Assembly (NCBI GenBank): GCA_964370065.1
Contig: CAYJGK010000012.1
Location: 1-45,096, forward strand
Length of the DNA: 45,096 nt
Origin: CAMQRS01 sp964370065
GTDB lineage: Bacteria; Bacillota_I; Bacilli_A; Erysipelotrichales; Erysipelotrichaceae
Direction of reading: 5' to 3'
Both the position numbers and the translations under genes were made by a program. Under the pieces are notes generated by a model, which searched no databases, was not told the DNA's origin, and was given only the letters and a program-made list of their open reading frames with translations. Below are positions 17,701 through 26,032 of the stretch, piece by piece (the first letter of the stretch is position 1; every line of letters starts with the position of its first letter).

Positions 17701-17719
17701 AGAGAAAAGAGGTGACAGT

Positions 17720-18328
17720 ATGGATAGAAAAATAATAATCACAATTGGTAGAGAGTATGGAAGTGGAGGAAGAGAAATAGGGATTGAATTGTCAAAACGG
17801 CTAAATATTCCTGTATATGATCGTCAAATTTTACGTGATATAATAAGTAAAAGTGGTGTGGATGAAGAAATATTTGAAGCAATTACGCAACAAATTGAAA
17901 CGGATAGTGATTTTTTAGATAATAAACTGTTAACACAACTAGGTGGTTTAGGAGTCATAGGATTACATGAGCGTATTCATGCTATACAAAAAGAGAAAAT
18001 CATAGAATTAGCGCAAGAATCGTGCATCATTATTGGTCGATGCTCAAGCTATATACTACGAAATGATCCGGATGCATTGCATTTGTTTATACGCGCGGAT
18101 TTGAATGATAAGAAAGATAGAGCTATTCGTATCTATGATGAACCCGAAGCTAAAGTAAGTGAAAGATTACATGAAATGGATACCCAACGTGCGAAATACT
18201 ATAATTACTTTACGGGAAGACTTTGGGGAAAACCTATTAATTATCATGCTATTATTAATTCCTCTATTTATTCAATGGATGGGATGGTAGCAGTCATTTG
18301 CGAAATGGTGAAACAAAAGAAAATGTAG
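17720..18328 (+). CDS. Cytidylate kinase-like family protein
   Basis: 202 residues from the ATG at 17720, which has GAGGTGA upstream; the frame is open further into prs but those starts lie before the terminator. The N-terminal I-T-I-G-R-E-Y-G-S-G-G-R-E-I-G is the variant P-loop of the Cytidylate_kin2 family. D-R-Q-I-L-R-D follows, then I-I-I-G-R-C-S-S-Y near residue 108 and a C-terminal Y-Y-N-Y-F-T-G lid-like region. The classical CMP kinase (cmk) is a different protein; the substrate of this family is not established. The stop codon is inside the next terminator. Confidence 0.82.
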   Translation: MDRKIIITIGREYGSGGREIGIELSKRLNIPVYDRQILRDIISKSGVDEEIFEAITQQIETDSDFLDNKLLTQLGGLGVIGLHERIHAIQKEKIIELAQESCIIIGRCSSYILRNDPDALHLFIRADLNDKKDRAIRIYDEPEAKVSERLHEMDTQRAKYYNYFTGRLWGKPINYHAIINSSIYSMDGMVAVICEMVKQKKM

Positions 18329-18346
18329 CTTCCGCTACATTTTTTT
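18321..18346 (+). terminator. Terminator overlapping the kinase-like gene's stop
   Basis: A 9-bp stem AAATGTAGC / GCTACATTT with loop TTCC and a T run. The TAG stop is in the 5' arm. Confidence 0.9.
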
Positions 18347-18367
18347 GTAATCTTCTTTTTGTTTACG

Positions 18368-18970
18368 TTATTTTTTAAGTAAAGGTGTTATTTTTTTATA
18401 AATTAAGACAATTACAACACTTGTTAGCGTTGCTTTTAAAATATTAAATGGAATAACAGCAAAAATAATAAACGATGTTAATCCACTAATAGATGGGTTT
18501 AATGCACTTCCCATATCAATTAATGCACGCATTGGCATTTGGAAAAAGTATGCGTAAGTAGGCAATAAAATAAAGTAATTCATGAAACTGGATACGATTA
18601 CTAAACTAATTCCTCCTACTAGTAATCCCGTGATGGCTTGTTTTTTTGATTTGTTTTTATGATATAAGATAGTAGCCGGTAAAACAAATGATAAGCCCAT
18701 TATAAAATTGGCAAATTCTCCAATCCCAAATGTGGAAGTTCCATTTAATACGAAGTTTACAGCTATCTTTAATGCTTCTACGCAAATGGCAGGAAGGACT
18801 CCTAAGCTGAATCCTGCAAGGATCGTAATGACTTCTGATAAGTCTATTTTGTAAAAAGCAGGAATAAAAGGAATGCTGATATCTAAGATAGAAATGAGTC
18901 CAGCTAAGGCCCCTAAAATAGATACTTTTGTGATAAATTGTATTTTTTTGTTCATAGTTCTCTCTTTCAT
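18368..18970 (-). CDS. ribU: Riboflavin ECF transporter S component
   Basis: 200 residues with six hydrophobic segments. It is the riboflavin-binding subunit that works with the shared EcfA-A'-T energising module (not in this window). Supporting sequence: P-A-F-Y-K-I-D-L-S-E-V (about 36-46), G-F-S-L-G, G-T-S-T-F-G-I-G-E-F-A-N-F near 77-89, and a conserved N-Y-F-I-L-L-P near 130, all typical of RibU. The FMN riboswitch just upstream makes the substrate almost certain. The start at 18970 has AGGGG 6 nt upstream, inside a hairpin; a second ATG at 18955 has only a weak site. It is the only minus-strand protein gene in the first 38 kb. Confidence 0.93.
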   Translation of the reverse strand: MKERTMNKKIQFITKVSILGALAGLISILDISIPFIPAFYKIDLSEVITILAGFSLGVLPAICVEALKIAVNFVLNGTSTFGIGEFANFIMGLSFVLPATILYHKNKSKKQAITGLLVGGISLVIVSSFMNYFILLPTYAYFFQMPMRALIDMGSALNPSISGLTSFIIFAVIPFNILKATLTSVVIVLIYKKITPLLKK

Positions 18971-18974
18971 AATA

Positions 18975-19000
18975 AACCCCTGATGGGTATATCAGGGGTT
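18975..19000 (-). promoter_or_regulatory. Sequestering hairpin over the ribU ribosome binding site
   Basis: A 10-bp perfect stem (18991-19000 is the 5' arm on the minus strand, 18975-18984 the 3' arm) with a 6-nt loop. The 3' arm contains AGGGG, 6 nt before the ribU ATG. It is not followed by a T run, so translational control is more likely than termination. Confidence 0.6.
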
Positions 19001-19020
19001 AATGAAAACATAAAAATGTT

Positions 19021-19126
19021 CTTCTCGCATCCAGACTATAACTGTCGCTACTGGAATTGCACCAGTTCAACCTTTCGGCTCGTGGAGTATGACCACCGGT
19101 GAGGAATTGCACCTCGCCCTGAAGAT
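19021..19126 (-). promoter_or_regulatory. FMN riboswitch (RFN element)
   Basis: Read on the minus strand it begins ATCTTCAGGGCGAGGTG and ends AGTCTGGATGCGAGAAG, with the internal conserved blocks CAATTCC...ACCGG, ACGAGCC, and GCAATTCCAGTAGCGACAGT. This is the full FMN aptamer with closing P1 (ATCTTC/GAGAAG). It lies in the leader of ribU and should shut the gene off when FMN is plentiful. Confidence 0.96.
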
Positions 19127-19135
19127 TACTTTTTA

Positions 19136-19163
19136 ATTATAGCGTAATAAAAAATAATTACAA
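19136..19163 (-). promoter_or_regulatory. Promoter of the FMN riboswitch-ribU transcript
   Basis: On the minus strand: TTGTAA (19158-19163), a 16-nt spacer, and a perfect TATAAT (19136-19141). The aptamer starts 10 nt downstream. Confidence 0.75.
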
Positions 19164-19213
19164 GTATGATACTAAAATGGAATAACAAATACGATAAAAT
19201 AGTTAAATACATA

Positions 19214-19242
19214 TTGAAATTATATATGTTTTTTAGTATAGT
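19214..19242 (+). promoter_or_regulatory. Promoter of the purine operon
   Basis: TTGAAA (19214-19219), a 17-nt spacer, TATAGT (19237-19242). Start of transcription is expected near 19249, a few bases before the 5' arm that pairs with the terminator arm. It is divergent from the ribU promoter 50 bp away. Confidence 0.72.
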
Positions 19243-19252
19243 TAAGGTGCAT

Positions 19253-19366
19253 AAAAAAGCGCTTGTATAATCGTCGAAAATATGGTCGACAAGTTTCTAC
19301 CCGGTAGCCTTAATATCGGACTACAAGCAAATTAGACACGTGAATATAACGCGCTTTTTTTATTTT
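19253..19366 (+). terminator. Riboswitch terminator with the aptamer in its loop
   Basis: AAAAAAGCGC (19253-19262) is perfectly complementary to GCGCTTTTTT (19351-19360), which runs into further T. The arms flank the whole aptamer. No good short-range partner for the 3' arm was found, so the terminator appears to be this long-range stem. Confidence 0.6.
19261..19328 (+). promoter_or_regulatory. Guanine-type purine riboswitch aptamer
   Basis: P1 is GCTTGTA (19261-19267) with TACAAGC (19322-19328). The three-way junction carries TATAAT, P2 GTCGA/TCGAC with loop AAATATGG, the J2/3 core GTTTCTACC, and P3 with CC in its loop for the loop-loop contact. The specificity base at 19321 is C, the guanine/hypoxanthine version rather than adenine. 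It controls purE and the operon behind it. Confidence 0.93.
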
Positions 19367-19384
19367 TTGTGGGAGGTAATTCAT

Positions 19385-19450
19385 ATGAATATAGTGTCAT
19401 TATGTTTTTCTTCAACAAATATATGTATCGATAATACGCAATATGGGTAG
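19385..19450 (+). CDS. Putative 21-residue leader peptide upstream of purE
   Basis: ATG at 19385 with a strong GGGAGG (19371-19376) 8 nt upstream. The frame reads M-N-I-V-S-L-C-F-S-S, then T-N-I-C-I-D-N-T-Q-Y-G, and stops with TAG at 19448-19450. Codons 17-20 overlap the 5' arm of the terminator hairpin at 19433-19471, and the stop codon sits in its loop. This is the geometry of a transcription attenuator leader: a ribosome finishing the peptide would cover the 5' arm and prevent termination. It resembles no protein I know. No single amino acid is repeated in the manner of classical attenuators. Confidence 0.5.
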   Translation: MNIVSLCFSSTNICIDNTQYG

Positions 19451-19475
19451 AGTGTACCTTTATTGCGTATTTTTT
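19433..19475 (+). terminator. Second leader terminator before purE
   Basis: AATACGCAAT (19433-19442) pairs with ATTGCGTATT (19462-19471), with a further GGTA/TACC pairing inside, followed by TTTTT. It ends 23 nt before the purE start, leaving the purE ribosome binding site (AGGAGG) free. Confidence 0.82.
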
Positions 19476-19497
19476 AATTCAACAGGAGGAACGAAAA

Positions 19498-19992
19498 ATG
19501 AGTTTAGTAAGTATTGTTATGGGAAGTAAAAGTGATTTAGAGGTTATGCAAAATTGTACAGAAATGTTACGCGAATTTAATATTTCATATGAAGTACGCA
19601 TTTTAAGTGCGCACAGAACACCTGTGGAGGCACATGATTTTGCAACATCATTAATTAATCGTGGAACAAAAGTAGTAATTGCAGCAGCAGGAGCAGCCGC
19701 TCATTTAGCGGGAGTAGTTGCTGGGAATACAACTTTACCAGTTATTGGTGTACCTATTCAAACAAGTGCTTTAGGTGGAATGGACTCATTATTGTCAACC
19801 GTGCAAATGCCTAAAGGAATTCCGGTAGCAACAGTTGCGATTGGAAAAGCAGGAGCAGCGAATGCAGGAATTTTAGCTGCACAAATTATTGGAACATTTG
19901 ATACAGAAGTAGCTGCGAAATTAGTACAATTTAAAAAGGATATGGCAAGTAAAGTATTAGAAGAAACAAATATAGAAACATACGAGGGATAA
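19498..19992 (+). CDS. purE: 5-(carboxyamino)imidazole ribonucleotide mutase PurE
   Basis: 164 residues. It converts N5-CAIR to CAIR in purine synthesis. Visible are the substrate motif G-S-K-S-D-L-E-V-M (9-17), S-A-H-R-T-P (40-45), the A-G-A-A-A-H-L-A-G-V block, and G-V-P-I-Q-T-S-A-L-G-G-M-D-S-L-L. These are features of the class I enzyme, which needs PurK for its substrate; purK is not next to it here. It is the first gene of the operon behind a tandem riboswitch/attenuator leader, 1 nt before purL. Confidence 0.96.
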   Translation: MSLVSIVMGSKSDLEVMQNCTEMLREFNISYEVRILSAHRTPVEAHDFATSLINRGTKVVIAAAGAAAHLAGVVAGNTTLPVIGVPIQTSALGGMDSLLSTVQMPKGIPVATVAIGKAGAANAGILAAQIIGTFDTEVAAKLVQFKKDMASKVLEETNIETYEG

Positions 19993-19993
19993 T

Positions 19994-22900
19994 ATGAACA
20001 CAAGGATTTTTGTCACAAAAAAAAGTGATTATCAAGTAGAAGCAACATCATTATTGCATGCTATCACACATAATTTAGGGGTTGATACGTTAGATCATGT
20101 AACATTATACAATGTATATGATATTTTTCATGCAGATGAACAAGATATCACATTATTAAAAACAAAAGTATTATCTGAAGTCGTTACGGATGAAGTGCTA
20201 GATGCATTAGATTTATCTAATAAAACATATATTGCTTATGAAAGTTTACCTGGGCAATTTGACCAAAGAAGCGATGCTGCACAAGATTGTTTAATGTTAT
20301 TAAACAATAAAGAAGGTGTGATTGTGAAAAGTGGACGAATTGTTGTAATGGATGGCGAACTTGATGAAAAGGCAATGAATAAAATTAAAAAATACTTAAT
20401 CAACCCGGTAGAAATGCGTGAAAAAGATTTAAGTATATTAGAATATAATGAAGATGTAGAAATTGAAGCAGTTGAAACATTAACAGGATTTATCGCTTTG
20501 GATGAAGCGGCTATTATTGCTTATCGTGAACAAGAAGGGTTAGCGATGACAGTCAAAGATTTATTGTTTATCCAATCTTACTTTAAAAATGAAGAAAGAA
20601 GAGATCCAACAATTACTGAGATTAAAGTGTTAGATACTTATTGGTCTGATCACTGTCGTCATACAACTTTTGAAACAGTGTTAAGTAATGTAGTTGTAGA
20701 GCGTGGAAAGTTTAGTGAACAAATCCAAAAAGCCTATGAATTATTCTTGGATTTACATGCTAAAACAAACAAAAAAGAAAAACCGATTACTTTAATGAAT
20801 ATGGCAACGATTGCTGGTAAATATTTACGCAAAGAAGGTTATTTAGACGACATGGAAATCAGTGATGAAATCAATGCTTGTAGTATTGAAGTGAAAGTCG
20901 ATGTGGATGGAGAATTACAAGATTATTTATTAATGTTTAAAAATGAAACACACAATCACCCAACTGAAATTGAACCATTTGGAGGAGCAAGCACTTGTAT
21001 TGGTGGAGCGATTCGTGACCCATTATCAGGAAGAAGTTATGTGTACCAAGCGATGCGTATTAGTGGAGCAGCAGACATTACAAAACCGATGTCTGAAACG
21101 ATGCCGAATAAGTTAGCACAAAGTGTAATTTCTAAAACAGCAGCGAATGGATACTCATCTTATGGAAACCAAATCGGTTTAGCAACTACTTTTGTGAAAG
21201 AGTTATACCATGATGGGTATATTGCAAAGCGTATGGAAGTAGGAGCAGTTGTAGGAGCTGCTCCTAAAGCAAATGTAATTCGCAAACAACCACAAGCAGG
21301 AGATATTATTGTATTACTAGGTGGAGCAACAGGTCGTGATGGTGTTGGTGGAGCAACAGGTTCTAGTAAAGAACACAATGAAACATCACTAATAAAATGT
21401 AGTTCAGAAGTGCAAAAAGGAAATGCACCAATGGAGAGAAGACTACAACGTTTATTTAGAAATCCACAATGTACTCGTTTAATCAAAAAAGCGAATGACT
21501 TTGGAGCTGGTGGAGTTAGTGTTGCAATTGGTGAATTAGCTGATGGAATTTATGTAGAATTAGATAAAGTGCCAACAAAATATGCAGGATTAAATGGAAC
21601 AGAATTAGCTATTTCTGAATCACAAGAACGAATGGCTTGTGTGATTGAAGAAAAAGATTATGAAACATTTAAACAATTGGCATATGAAGAAAATTTAGAT
21701 ACGACGTTAGTTGCTAAAGTCACAGAAGAAGCACGATTAGTTTTAAGTTTTAAAGGACAAAAAATTGTTGATTTAGCGCGCGCTTTCTTGGATACAAATG
21801 GGGTTAGAAGTGAACAAGATGTTGTAATAAAAGACTATACAAATGAAGTAAGTGACCCATTTACTGCAAAAACAAATGATTTTTTAACAAATTTAGCGAG
21901 TGATAATGTAGCCAGTCAAAGAGGGTTAGTTGAAATTTTTGATGCTACAATTGGGAAAACAACAGTATTAATGCCTTATGGAGGAAAATACCAATTAAGT
22001 GAAAGTGAAGCAAGTGTTCAAAAATTACCAGTATTTGGAACAACGAATACAGCGAGTGTAATGGCTTATGGATACCATCCTGAACTAAGTGTGTACTCAC
22101 CTTATTTAGGAGGAAGTTATTCAGTAGTAGAAGCATTAGCAAGATTAGTAGCGGTGGGAGCAAGTTATAAGCAGGCTCGATTAACAAATCAAGAATACTT
22201 TGAAAGATTGAATCAGGATAGCGACAAATGGGGAAAACCTACGCAAGCACTATTAGGGTTAATTGAAGCACAAATAGCATTCAAAACGCCAGCAATTGGG
22301 GGAAAAGATTCTATGTCAGGTACGTATAAAGACATTCATGTACCGCCAACATTAATTACTTTTGCGATTACAACAGAACATACCGATAACATTATTTCAA
22401 GTGAATTTAAGGGGTCTGATCACTTTATTTACTATGTTAAACATGCCGCTAATGTTGATCAAACACCAAACTATGAAAGTTTAATGAATAACTTTGATGC
22501 CGTAAAAAAACACGTTGATGCAAAAGCTATTGTAGCAGCTAGCAGTGTTAAATTTGGTGGTGTTGCAGAATGTTTAGCAAAAATGAGTTTTGGAAACAAG
22601 GTAGGAGTCAATGTACAAACTATTGAAAATTTATATGATTTAAGTTTAGGTAGTTTAGTTGTGGAATCCTGTATAGAACTAGATGAAGAGAACTTTGTGT
22701 TGATTGGTAAAACAACTAGGGACACCAACTTATGTGTACAAGGTAAAACCATTAGCATTGAGGAGGCTATTGTTGCCAATGAAAAACGTTACTTAGATAA
22801 CTATCCAACACATACGGATGAGGCAGGAACAAGTATCTCTACACCAGTGTATGATGATGAAAGCGAAAGCAAAGCAGATGTAAGTGTAGAGGAAGTAAAA

Positions 22901-23701
22901 GTATTAATCCCAGTTTTCCCGGGAAATAACTGTGAGTATGATTGTGCAGCTGCCTTTAAGAAAGCAGGAGCTACCCCAGAAATTTATGTCTTTAACAACT
23001 TAAATGTGGAATCTACTAGACAATCTATTGACCAATTAAGTGAAAAAATTAAACAATCACAAATTTTAATGATACCTGGGGGATTCTCAAGTGGAGATGA
23101 ACCAGATGGAAGTGGTAAGTTTATTGCAAATGTATTAATGAATGAAAAAGTAAATGTGGCAGTACAACATTTACTAGCGAATGATGGATTAATTTTAGGG
23201 ATTTGTAATGGATTCCAAGCATTAATTAAATCAGGATTATTACCATATGGTGATATTTCGCAATTAGATGCCAATGCACCAACTTTATTTAGAAATAATA
23301 TTAACCGTCACATTTCGCACATTAGTGCAACAAGAGTGACATCTAATAAATCACCATGGATGAAAGGATTTGCAGTAAATGATGTACACCAAATTGCTAT
23401 GTCTCATGGGGAAGGTAAATTTGTAGTAAGCGATGAAATGGCTAAGCAATTATTTGAAAATGGTCAAGTTGCTACACAATATGTAGATATGGATGGGAAT
23501 GCAACGATGAATGGAGTGTATAACATTAATGGTTCATCATTTGCCATTGAAGGAATTACGAGTGCAGATGGAAGAATCTTAGGTAAGATGGGACATTCTG
23601 AGCGTTATGAAGATGGATTATTCAAAAACATTTATGGAGATAAATTACAAGATATTTTCACAAATGGGGTGAATTACTTTAAAAAACAGAAAGAGGACTA
23701 G
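19994..23701 (+). CDS. purL: Phosphoribosylformylglycinamidine synthase, single-chain (PurL-PurQ fusion)
   Basis: 1235 residues, the large single-polypeptide form; Bacillus uses separate PurS, PurL and PurQ, none of which is separate here. It makes FGAM from FGAR, glutamine and ATP. The N-terminal PurS-like region is followed by two AIRS-type halves: D-H-C-R-H-T-T-F near 217, N-E-T-H-N-H-P-T-E-I-E-P near 316, and G-G-K-D-S-M near 768. A class I glutaminase occupies about 960-1235, with the nucleophile Cys1071 in G-I-C-N-G-F-Q and a His in M-S-H-G-E-G near 1135. The ribosome binding site (GAGGGAT) is inside the end of purE. Confidence 0.96.
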   Translation: MNTRIFVTKKSDYQVEATSLLHAITHNLGVDTLDHVTLYNVYDIFHADEQDITLLKTKVLSEVVTDEVLDALDLSNKTYIAYESLPGQFDQRSDAAQDCLMLLNNKEGVIVKSGRIVVMDGELDEKAMNKIKKYLINPVEMREKDLSILEYNEDVEIEAVETLTGFIALDEAAIIAYREQEGLAMTVKDLLFIQSYFKNEERRDPTITEIKVLDTYWSDHCRHTTFETVLSNVVVERGKFSEQIQKAYELFLDLHAKTNKKEKPITLMNMATIAGKYLRKEGYLDDMEISDEINACSIEVKVDVDGELQDYLLMFKNETHNHPTEIEPFGGASTCIGGAIRDPLSGRSYVYQAMRISGAADITKPMSETMPNKLAQSVISKTAANGYSSYGNQIGLATTFVKELYHDGYIAKRMEVGAVVGAAPKANVIRKQPQAGDIIVLLGGATGRDGVGGATGSSKEHNETSLIKCSSEVQKGNAPMERRLQRLFRNPQCTRLIKKANDFGAGGVSVAIGELADGIYVELDKVPTKYAGLNGTELAISESQERMACVIEEKDYETFKQLAYEENLDTTLVAKVTEEARLVLSFKGQKIVDLARAFLDTNGVRSEQDVVIKDYTNEVSDPFTAKTNDFLTNLASDNVASQRGLVEIFDATIGKTTVLMPYGGKYQLSESEASVQKLPVFGTTNTASVMAYGYHPELSVYSPYLGGSYSVVEALARLVAVGASYKQARLTNQEYFERLNQDSDKWGKPTQALLGLIEAQIAFKTPAIGGKDSMSGTYKDIHVPPTLITFAITTEHTDNIISSEFKGSDHFIYYVKHAANVDQTPNYESLMNNFDAVKKHVDAKAIVAASSVKFGGVAECLAKMSFGNKVGVNVQTIENLYDLSLGSLVVESCIELDEENFVLIGKTTRDTNLCVQGKTISIEEAIVANEKRYLDNYPTHTDEAGTSISTPVYDDESESKADVSVEEVKVLIPVFPGNNCEYDCAAAFKKAGATPEIYVFNNLNVESTRQSIDQLSEKIKQSQILMIPGGFSSGDEPDGSGKFIANVLMNEKVNVAVQHLLANDGLILGICNGFQALIKSGLLPYGDISQLDANAPTLFRNNINRHISHISATRVTSNKSPWMKGFAVNDVHQIAMSHGEGKFVVSDEMAKQLFENGQVATQYVDMDGNATMNGVYNINGSSFAIEGITSADGRILGKMGHSERYEDGLFKNIYGDKLQDIFTNGVNYFKKQKED

Positions 23702-23706
23702 AAACA

Positions 23707-24408
23707 ATGAAATTACTATATGAAGGAAAAGCAAAACAAGTATACACAACGGATATAGCAGATGAATACATCATTCATAATAAAGATGATGCAACAGCTG
23801 GGAATGGAGAGAAACATTCTGAATTTGCAGGAAAAGGAGTTTTAAATAACACTATTTCTTGCATTATCTTCGACATGTTGGAAGAAGCGGGGATTAAAAC
23901 ACATTTAATTGAAAAATTAAATGATACGGATGTAAAAGTTAAGAAAGTTGAAATTTTTCCATTAGAAGTAATTATTCGTAATATTACTTGTGGATCATTT
24001 TGTAGACGTCTAGGAGCAACTGAAGGAATTGTATTAGAAGAACCAATTTTTGAAATGAGTTATAAAAACGATGACTTTGGTGACCCACTAATTAATGATG
24101 ACCATGCGGTTGCATTAAAATTAGCTAACCGTGAAGAACTAGCATTCATTAAAGAAAAAACATTAAAAATCAATGAATTACTAAAAGAATTTTTCTTAAG
24201 TATGAACTTAAAGTTAGTTGATTTTAAAATTGAATTTGGGAAAACTGCAGATGGCGAAATCTTATTAGCCGATGAAATTTCGCCAGATTCATGTCGTTTA
24301 TGGGATGTTGATACCAACCAAAAATACGATAAAGATGTATTTAGACAAGATATTGGAGATTTAGTAGAAACATACAAAGCTGTATTAGCACGTATGGAAA
24401 ACAAATAA
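23707..24408 (+). CDS. purC: SAICAR synthetase PurC
   Basis: 233 residues, full length. It joins aspartate to CAIR using ATP. The N-terminal Y-E-G-K-A-K-Q-V-Y (4-12) is the classic start motif. E-V-I-I-R-N-I-T-C-G-S-F-C-R-R near 88-102, L-V-D-F-K-I-E-F-G near 171, and D-E-I-S-P-D-S-C-R-L-W-D near 190 are the substrate and metal motifs. It starts 5 nt after purL; GAGGAC at the end of purL serves as its ribosome binding site. Confidence 0.97.
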   Translation: MKLLYEGKAKQVYTTDIADEYIIHNKDDATAGNGEKHSEFAGKGVLNNTISCIIFDMLEEAGIKTHLIEKLNDTDVKVKKVEIFPLEVIIRNITCGSFCRRLGATEGIVLEEPIFEMSYKNDDFGDPLINDDHAVALKLANREELAFIKEKTLKINELLKEFFLSMNLKLVDFKIEFGKTADGEILLADEISPDSCRLWDVDTNQKYDKDVFRQDIGDLVETYKAVLARMENK

Positions 24409-24425
24409 GTACGTGAGGTAAATAA

Positions 24426-25457
24426 ATGAGCGATAAATATAGAGAAGCTGGTGTCGATTTAGAAGCTGGTTATGAATCAGTTAGATTAATTAAATCACAT
24501 GTAGCCCGTACCAAAATTAAAGGTGCAGTAGATTCAATTGGAGCATTCGGTGGAATGTTTGACTTAAGTACACTAGGTTTAAAAGAACCAGTATTAGTTT
24601 CTGGAACAGATGGGGTTGGAACGAAATTAATGTTAGCCTTTGATGTAGATAAACACGATACGATTGGTATTGATGCAGTAGCGATGTGTGTGAATGATGT
24701 ATTAGTACAAGGAGCTATGCCTATCTTCTTTTTAGATTACTTAGCAGTAGGGAAAAACGAACCCACTAAAATTGAACAATTAGTAAAAGGAGTTGCAGAT
24801 GGTTGTGTGCAATCAGAATGTGCTTTGATTGGTGGAGAAACAGCAGAAATGCCAGATATGTATAGTGCAGATCACTATGATATTGCAGGATTCTGTGTTG
24901 GAGCTGTTGAAAAGAGTAAATTATTAGATGGACAAAGTATCGAAGCGGGGCAAGTATTAGTTGCTTTGCCAAGTAGTGGATGTCATTCAAATGGATACTC
25001 TTTAATTCGTAAAGTGTTATTAAAAGATGCGAAATTAGATACTAGACAATTTTATCCGCAATTTAATCAAACATTAGGTGAAGAATTATTAACACCTACT
25101 AAAATTTATGTGAAAGCCATTAAGCATTTATTGACAAACAATGTGGATATTAAAGGAATGTCACATATCACAGGAGGAGGATTTTATGAAAACCTACCTC
25201 GTATGTTGAAAGATGGACAAGGAGTTAGTATTGATACCCAAGCAATTCCTACGCCTCCAATTTTTACTTTAATTCAAGAAACTGGTAATATTGCGAAAGA
25301 AGAAATGTACAATGTGTTTAACATGGGTGCAGGATTCGTAATGGCTCTTGATGAAAAAGATGTAAACACAGTTCTTGCATTATTAAAAGAAATCGGTGAA
25401 GAAGCGTATGTAATTGGTCATGTAACAAATAGCGGAAGTGTTGATTTAACATGGTAA
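24426..25457 (+). CDS. purM: Phosphoribosylaminoimidazole (AIR) synthetase PurM
   Basis: 343 residues. It closes the imidazole ring (FGAM to AIR) with ATP. Y-R-E-A-G-V-D at the N-terminus, G-T-D-G-V-G-T-K near 60, the P-loop-like G-G-E-T-A-E-M-P-D near 138, and H-I-T-G-G-G-F near 240 are PurM hallmarks. GAGG lies 8 nt upstream. Its last 7 nt overlap purN, implying coupled translation. Confidence 0.97.
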   Translation: MSDKYREAGVDLEAGYESVRLIKSHVARTKIKGAVDSIGAFGGMFDLSTLGLKEPVLVSGTDGVGTKLMLAFDVDKHDTIGIDAVAMCVNDVLVQGAMPIFFLDYLAVGKNEPTKIEQLVKGVADGCVQSECALIGGETAEMPDMYSADHYDIAGFCVGAVEKSKLLDGQSIEAGQVLVALPSSGCHSNGYSLIRKVLLKDAKLDTRQFYPQFNQTLGEELLTPTKIYVKAIKHLLTNNVDIKGMSHITGGGFYENLPRMLKDGQGVSIDTQAIPTPPIFTLIQETGNIAKEEMYNVFNMGAGFVMALDEKDVNTVLALLKEIGEEAYVIGHVTNSGSVDLTW

Positions 25458-26032
25458 ATGTAGCTGTATTTGCTAGTGGAAGTGGTTCTAATTTTCAAAA
25501 AATAGTAGAACATAACATGCAATATGCGCAAATTAAATTATTACTTGTAGATAAAGATGGAATTTATGCAATTGAAAGAGCCAATCAATTAGGGATTCCA
25601 TATGTGTTTGTGAATCCAAAAGCATTTAAAAATAAAGCTGCATTTGAAAATAAAATTAAACAATATTTAGAAGAATATAATATTGAAATCATAGCTTTAG
25701 CAGGATATATGCGTATTATTGGACAAGTATTATTAGAATCTTATAGTAATAAGATTATTAATATCCACCCGGCTTATTTACCTAGTTTCCCAGGCGCACA
25801 TGGTATTCAAGATGCGTTTGATGCGAAAGTAAAGGAAACGGGAGTGACTATTCACTATGTGGACAGTGGAATTGATACAGGGAGTATCATTACACAAGAA
25901 AAAATTCAAATTGATCCACAATGGGATTTAGAAACATTGGAACAGCATGTACATGCACTAGAATACAAAATGTATCCTAGTGCATTGGACACACTATGTA
26001 AGGAGATTGAAAATGAAAAGAGCATTAATTAG
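25451..26032 (+). CDS. purN: Phosphoribosylglycinamide formyltransferase PurN
   Basis: 193 residues. It uses 10-formyl-THF to formylate GAR. A-S-G-S-G-S-N-F-Q (8-16) binds the phosphate. A-G-Y-M-R-I-I-G near 87-94, the catalytic N-I-H-P-A-Y-L-P-S-F-P-G block with its histidine near 106, and the downstream H-Y-V-D-S-G-I-D-T-G are present. The ATG overlaps purM by 7 nt, and the end overlaps purH by 20 nt. Confidence 0.96.
   Translation: MVNVAVFASGSGSNFQKIVEHNMQYAQIKLLLVDKDGIYAIERANQLGIPYVFVNPKAFKNKAAFENKIKQYLEEYNIEIIALAGYMRIIGQVLLESYSNKIINIHPAYLPSFPGAHGIQDAFDAKVKETGVTIHYVDSGIDTGSIITQEKIQIDPQWDLETLEQHVHALEYKMYPSALDTLCKEIENEKSIN

Noticed and set aside
17588..17719. N-terminal extension of the cytidylate-kinase-like protein
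   Set aside because: The frame is open back into prs, but this stretch lies across the prs terminator and the promoter. The ATG at 17720 has the GAGGTGA site and begins the family motif.
18975..19000. Hairpin before ribU as a Rho-independent terminator
   Set aside because: The stem is strong but is followed by TTTATTATG instead of a T run, and the 3' arm contains the ribosome binding site, so translational sequestration fits better.
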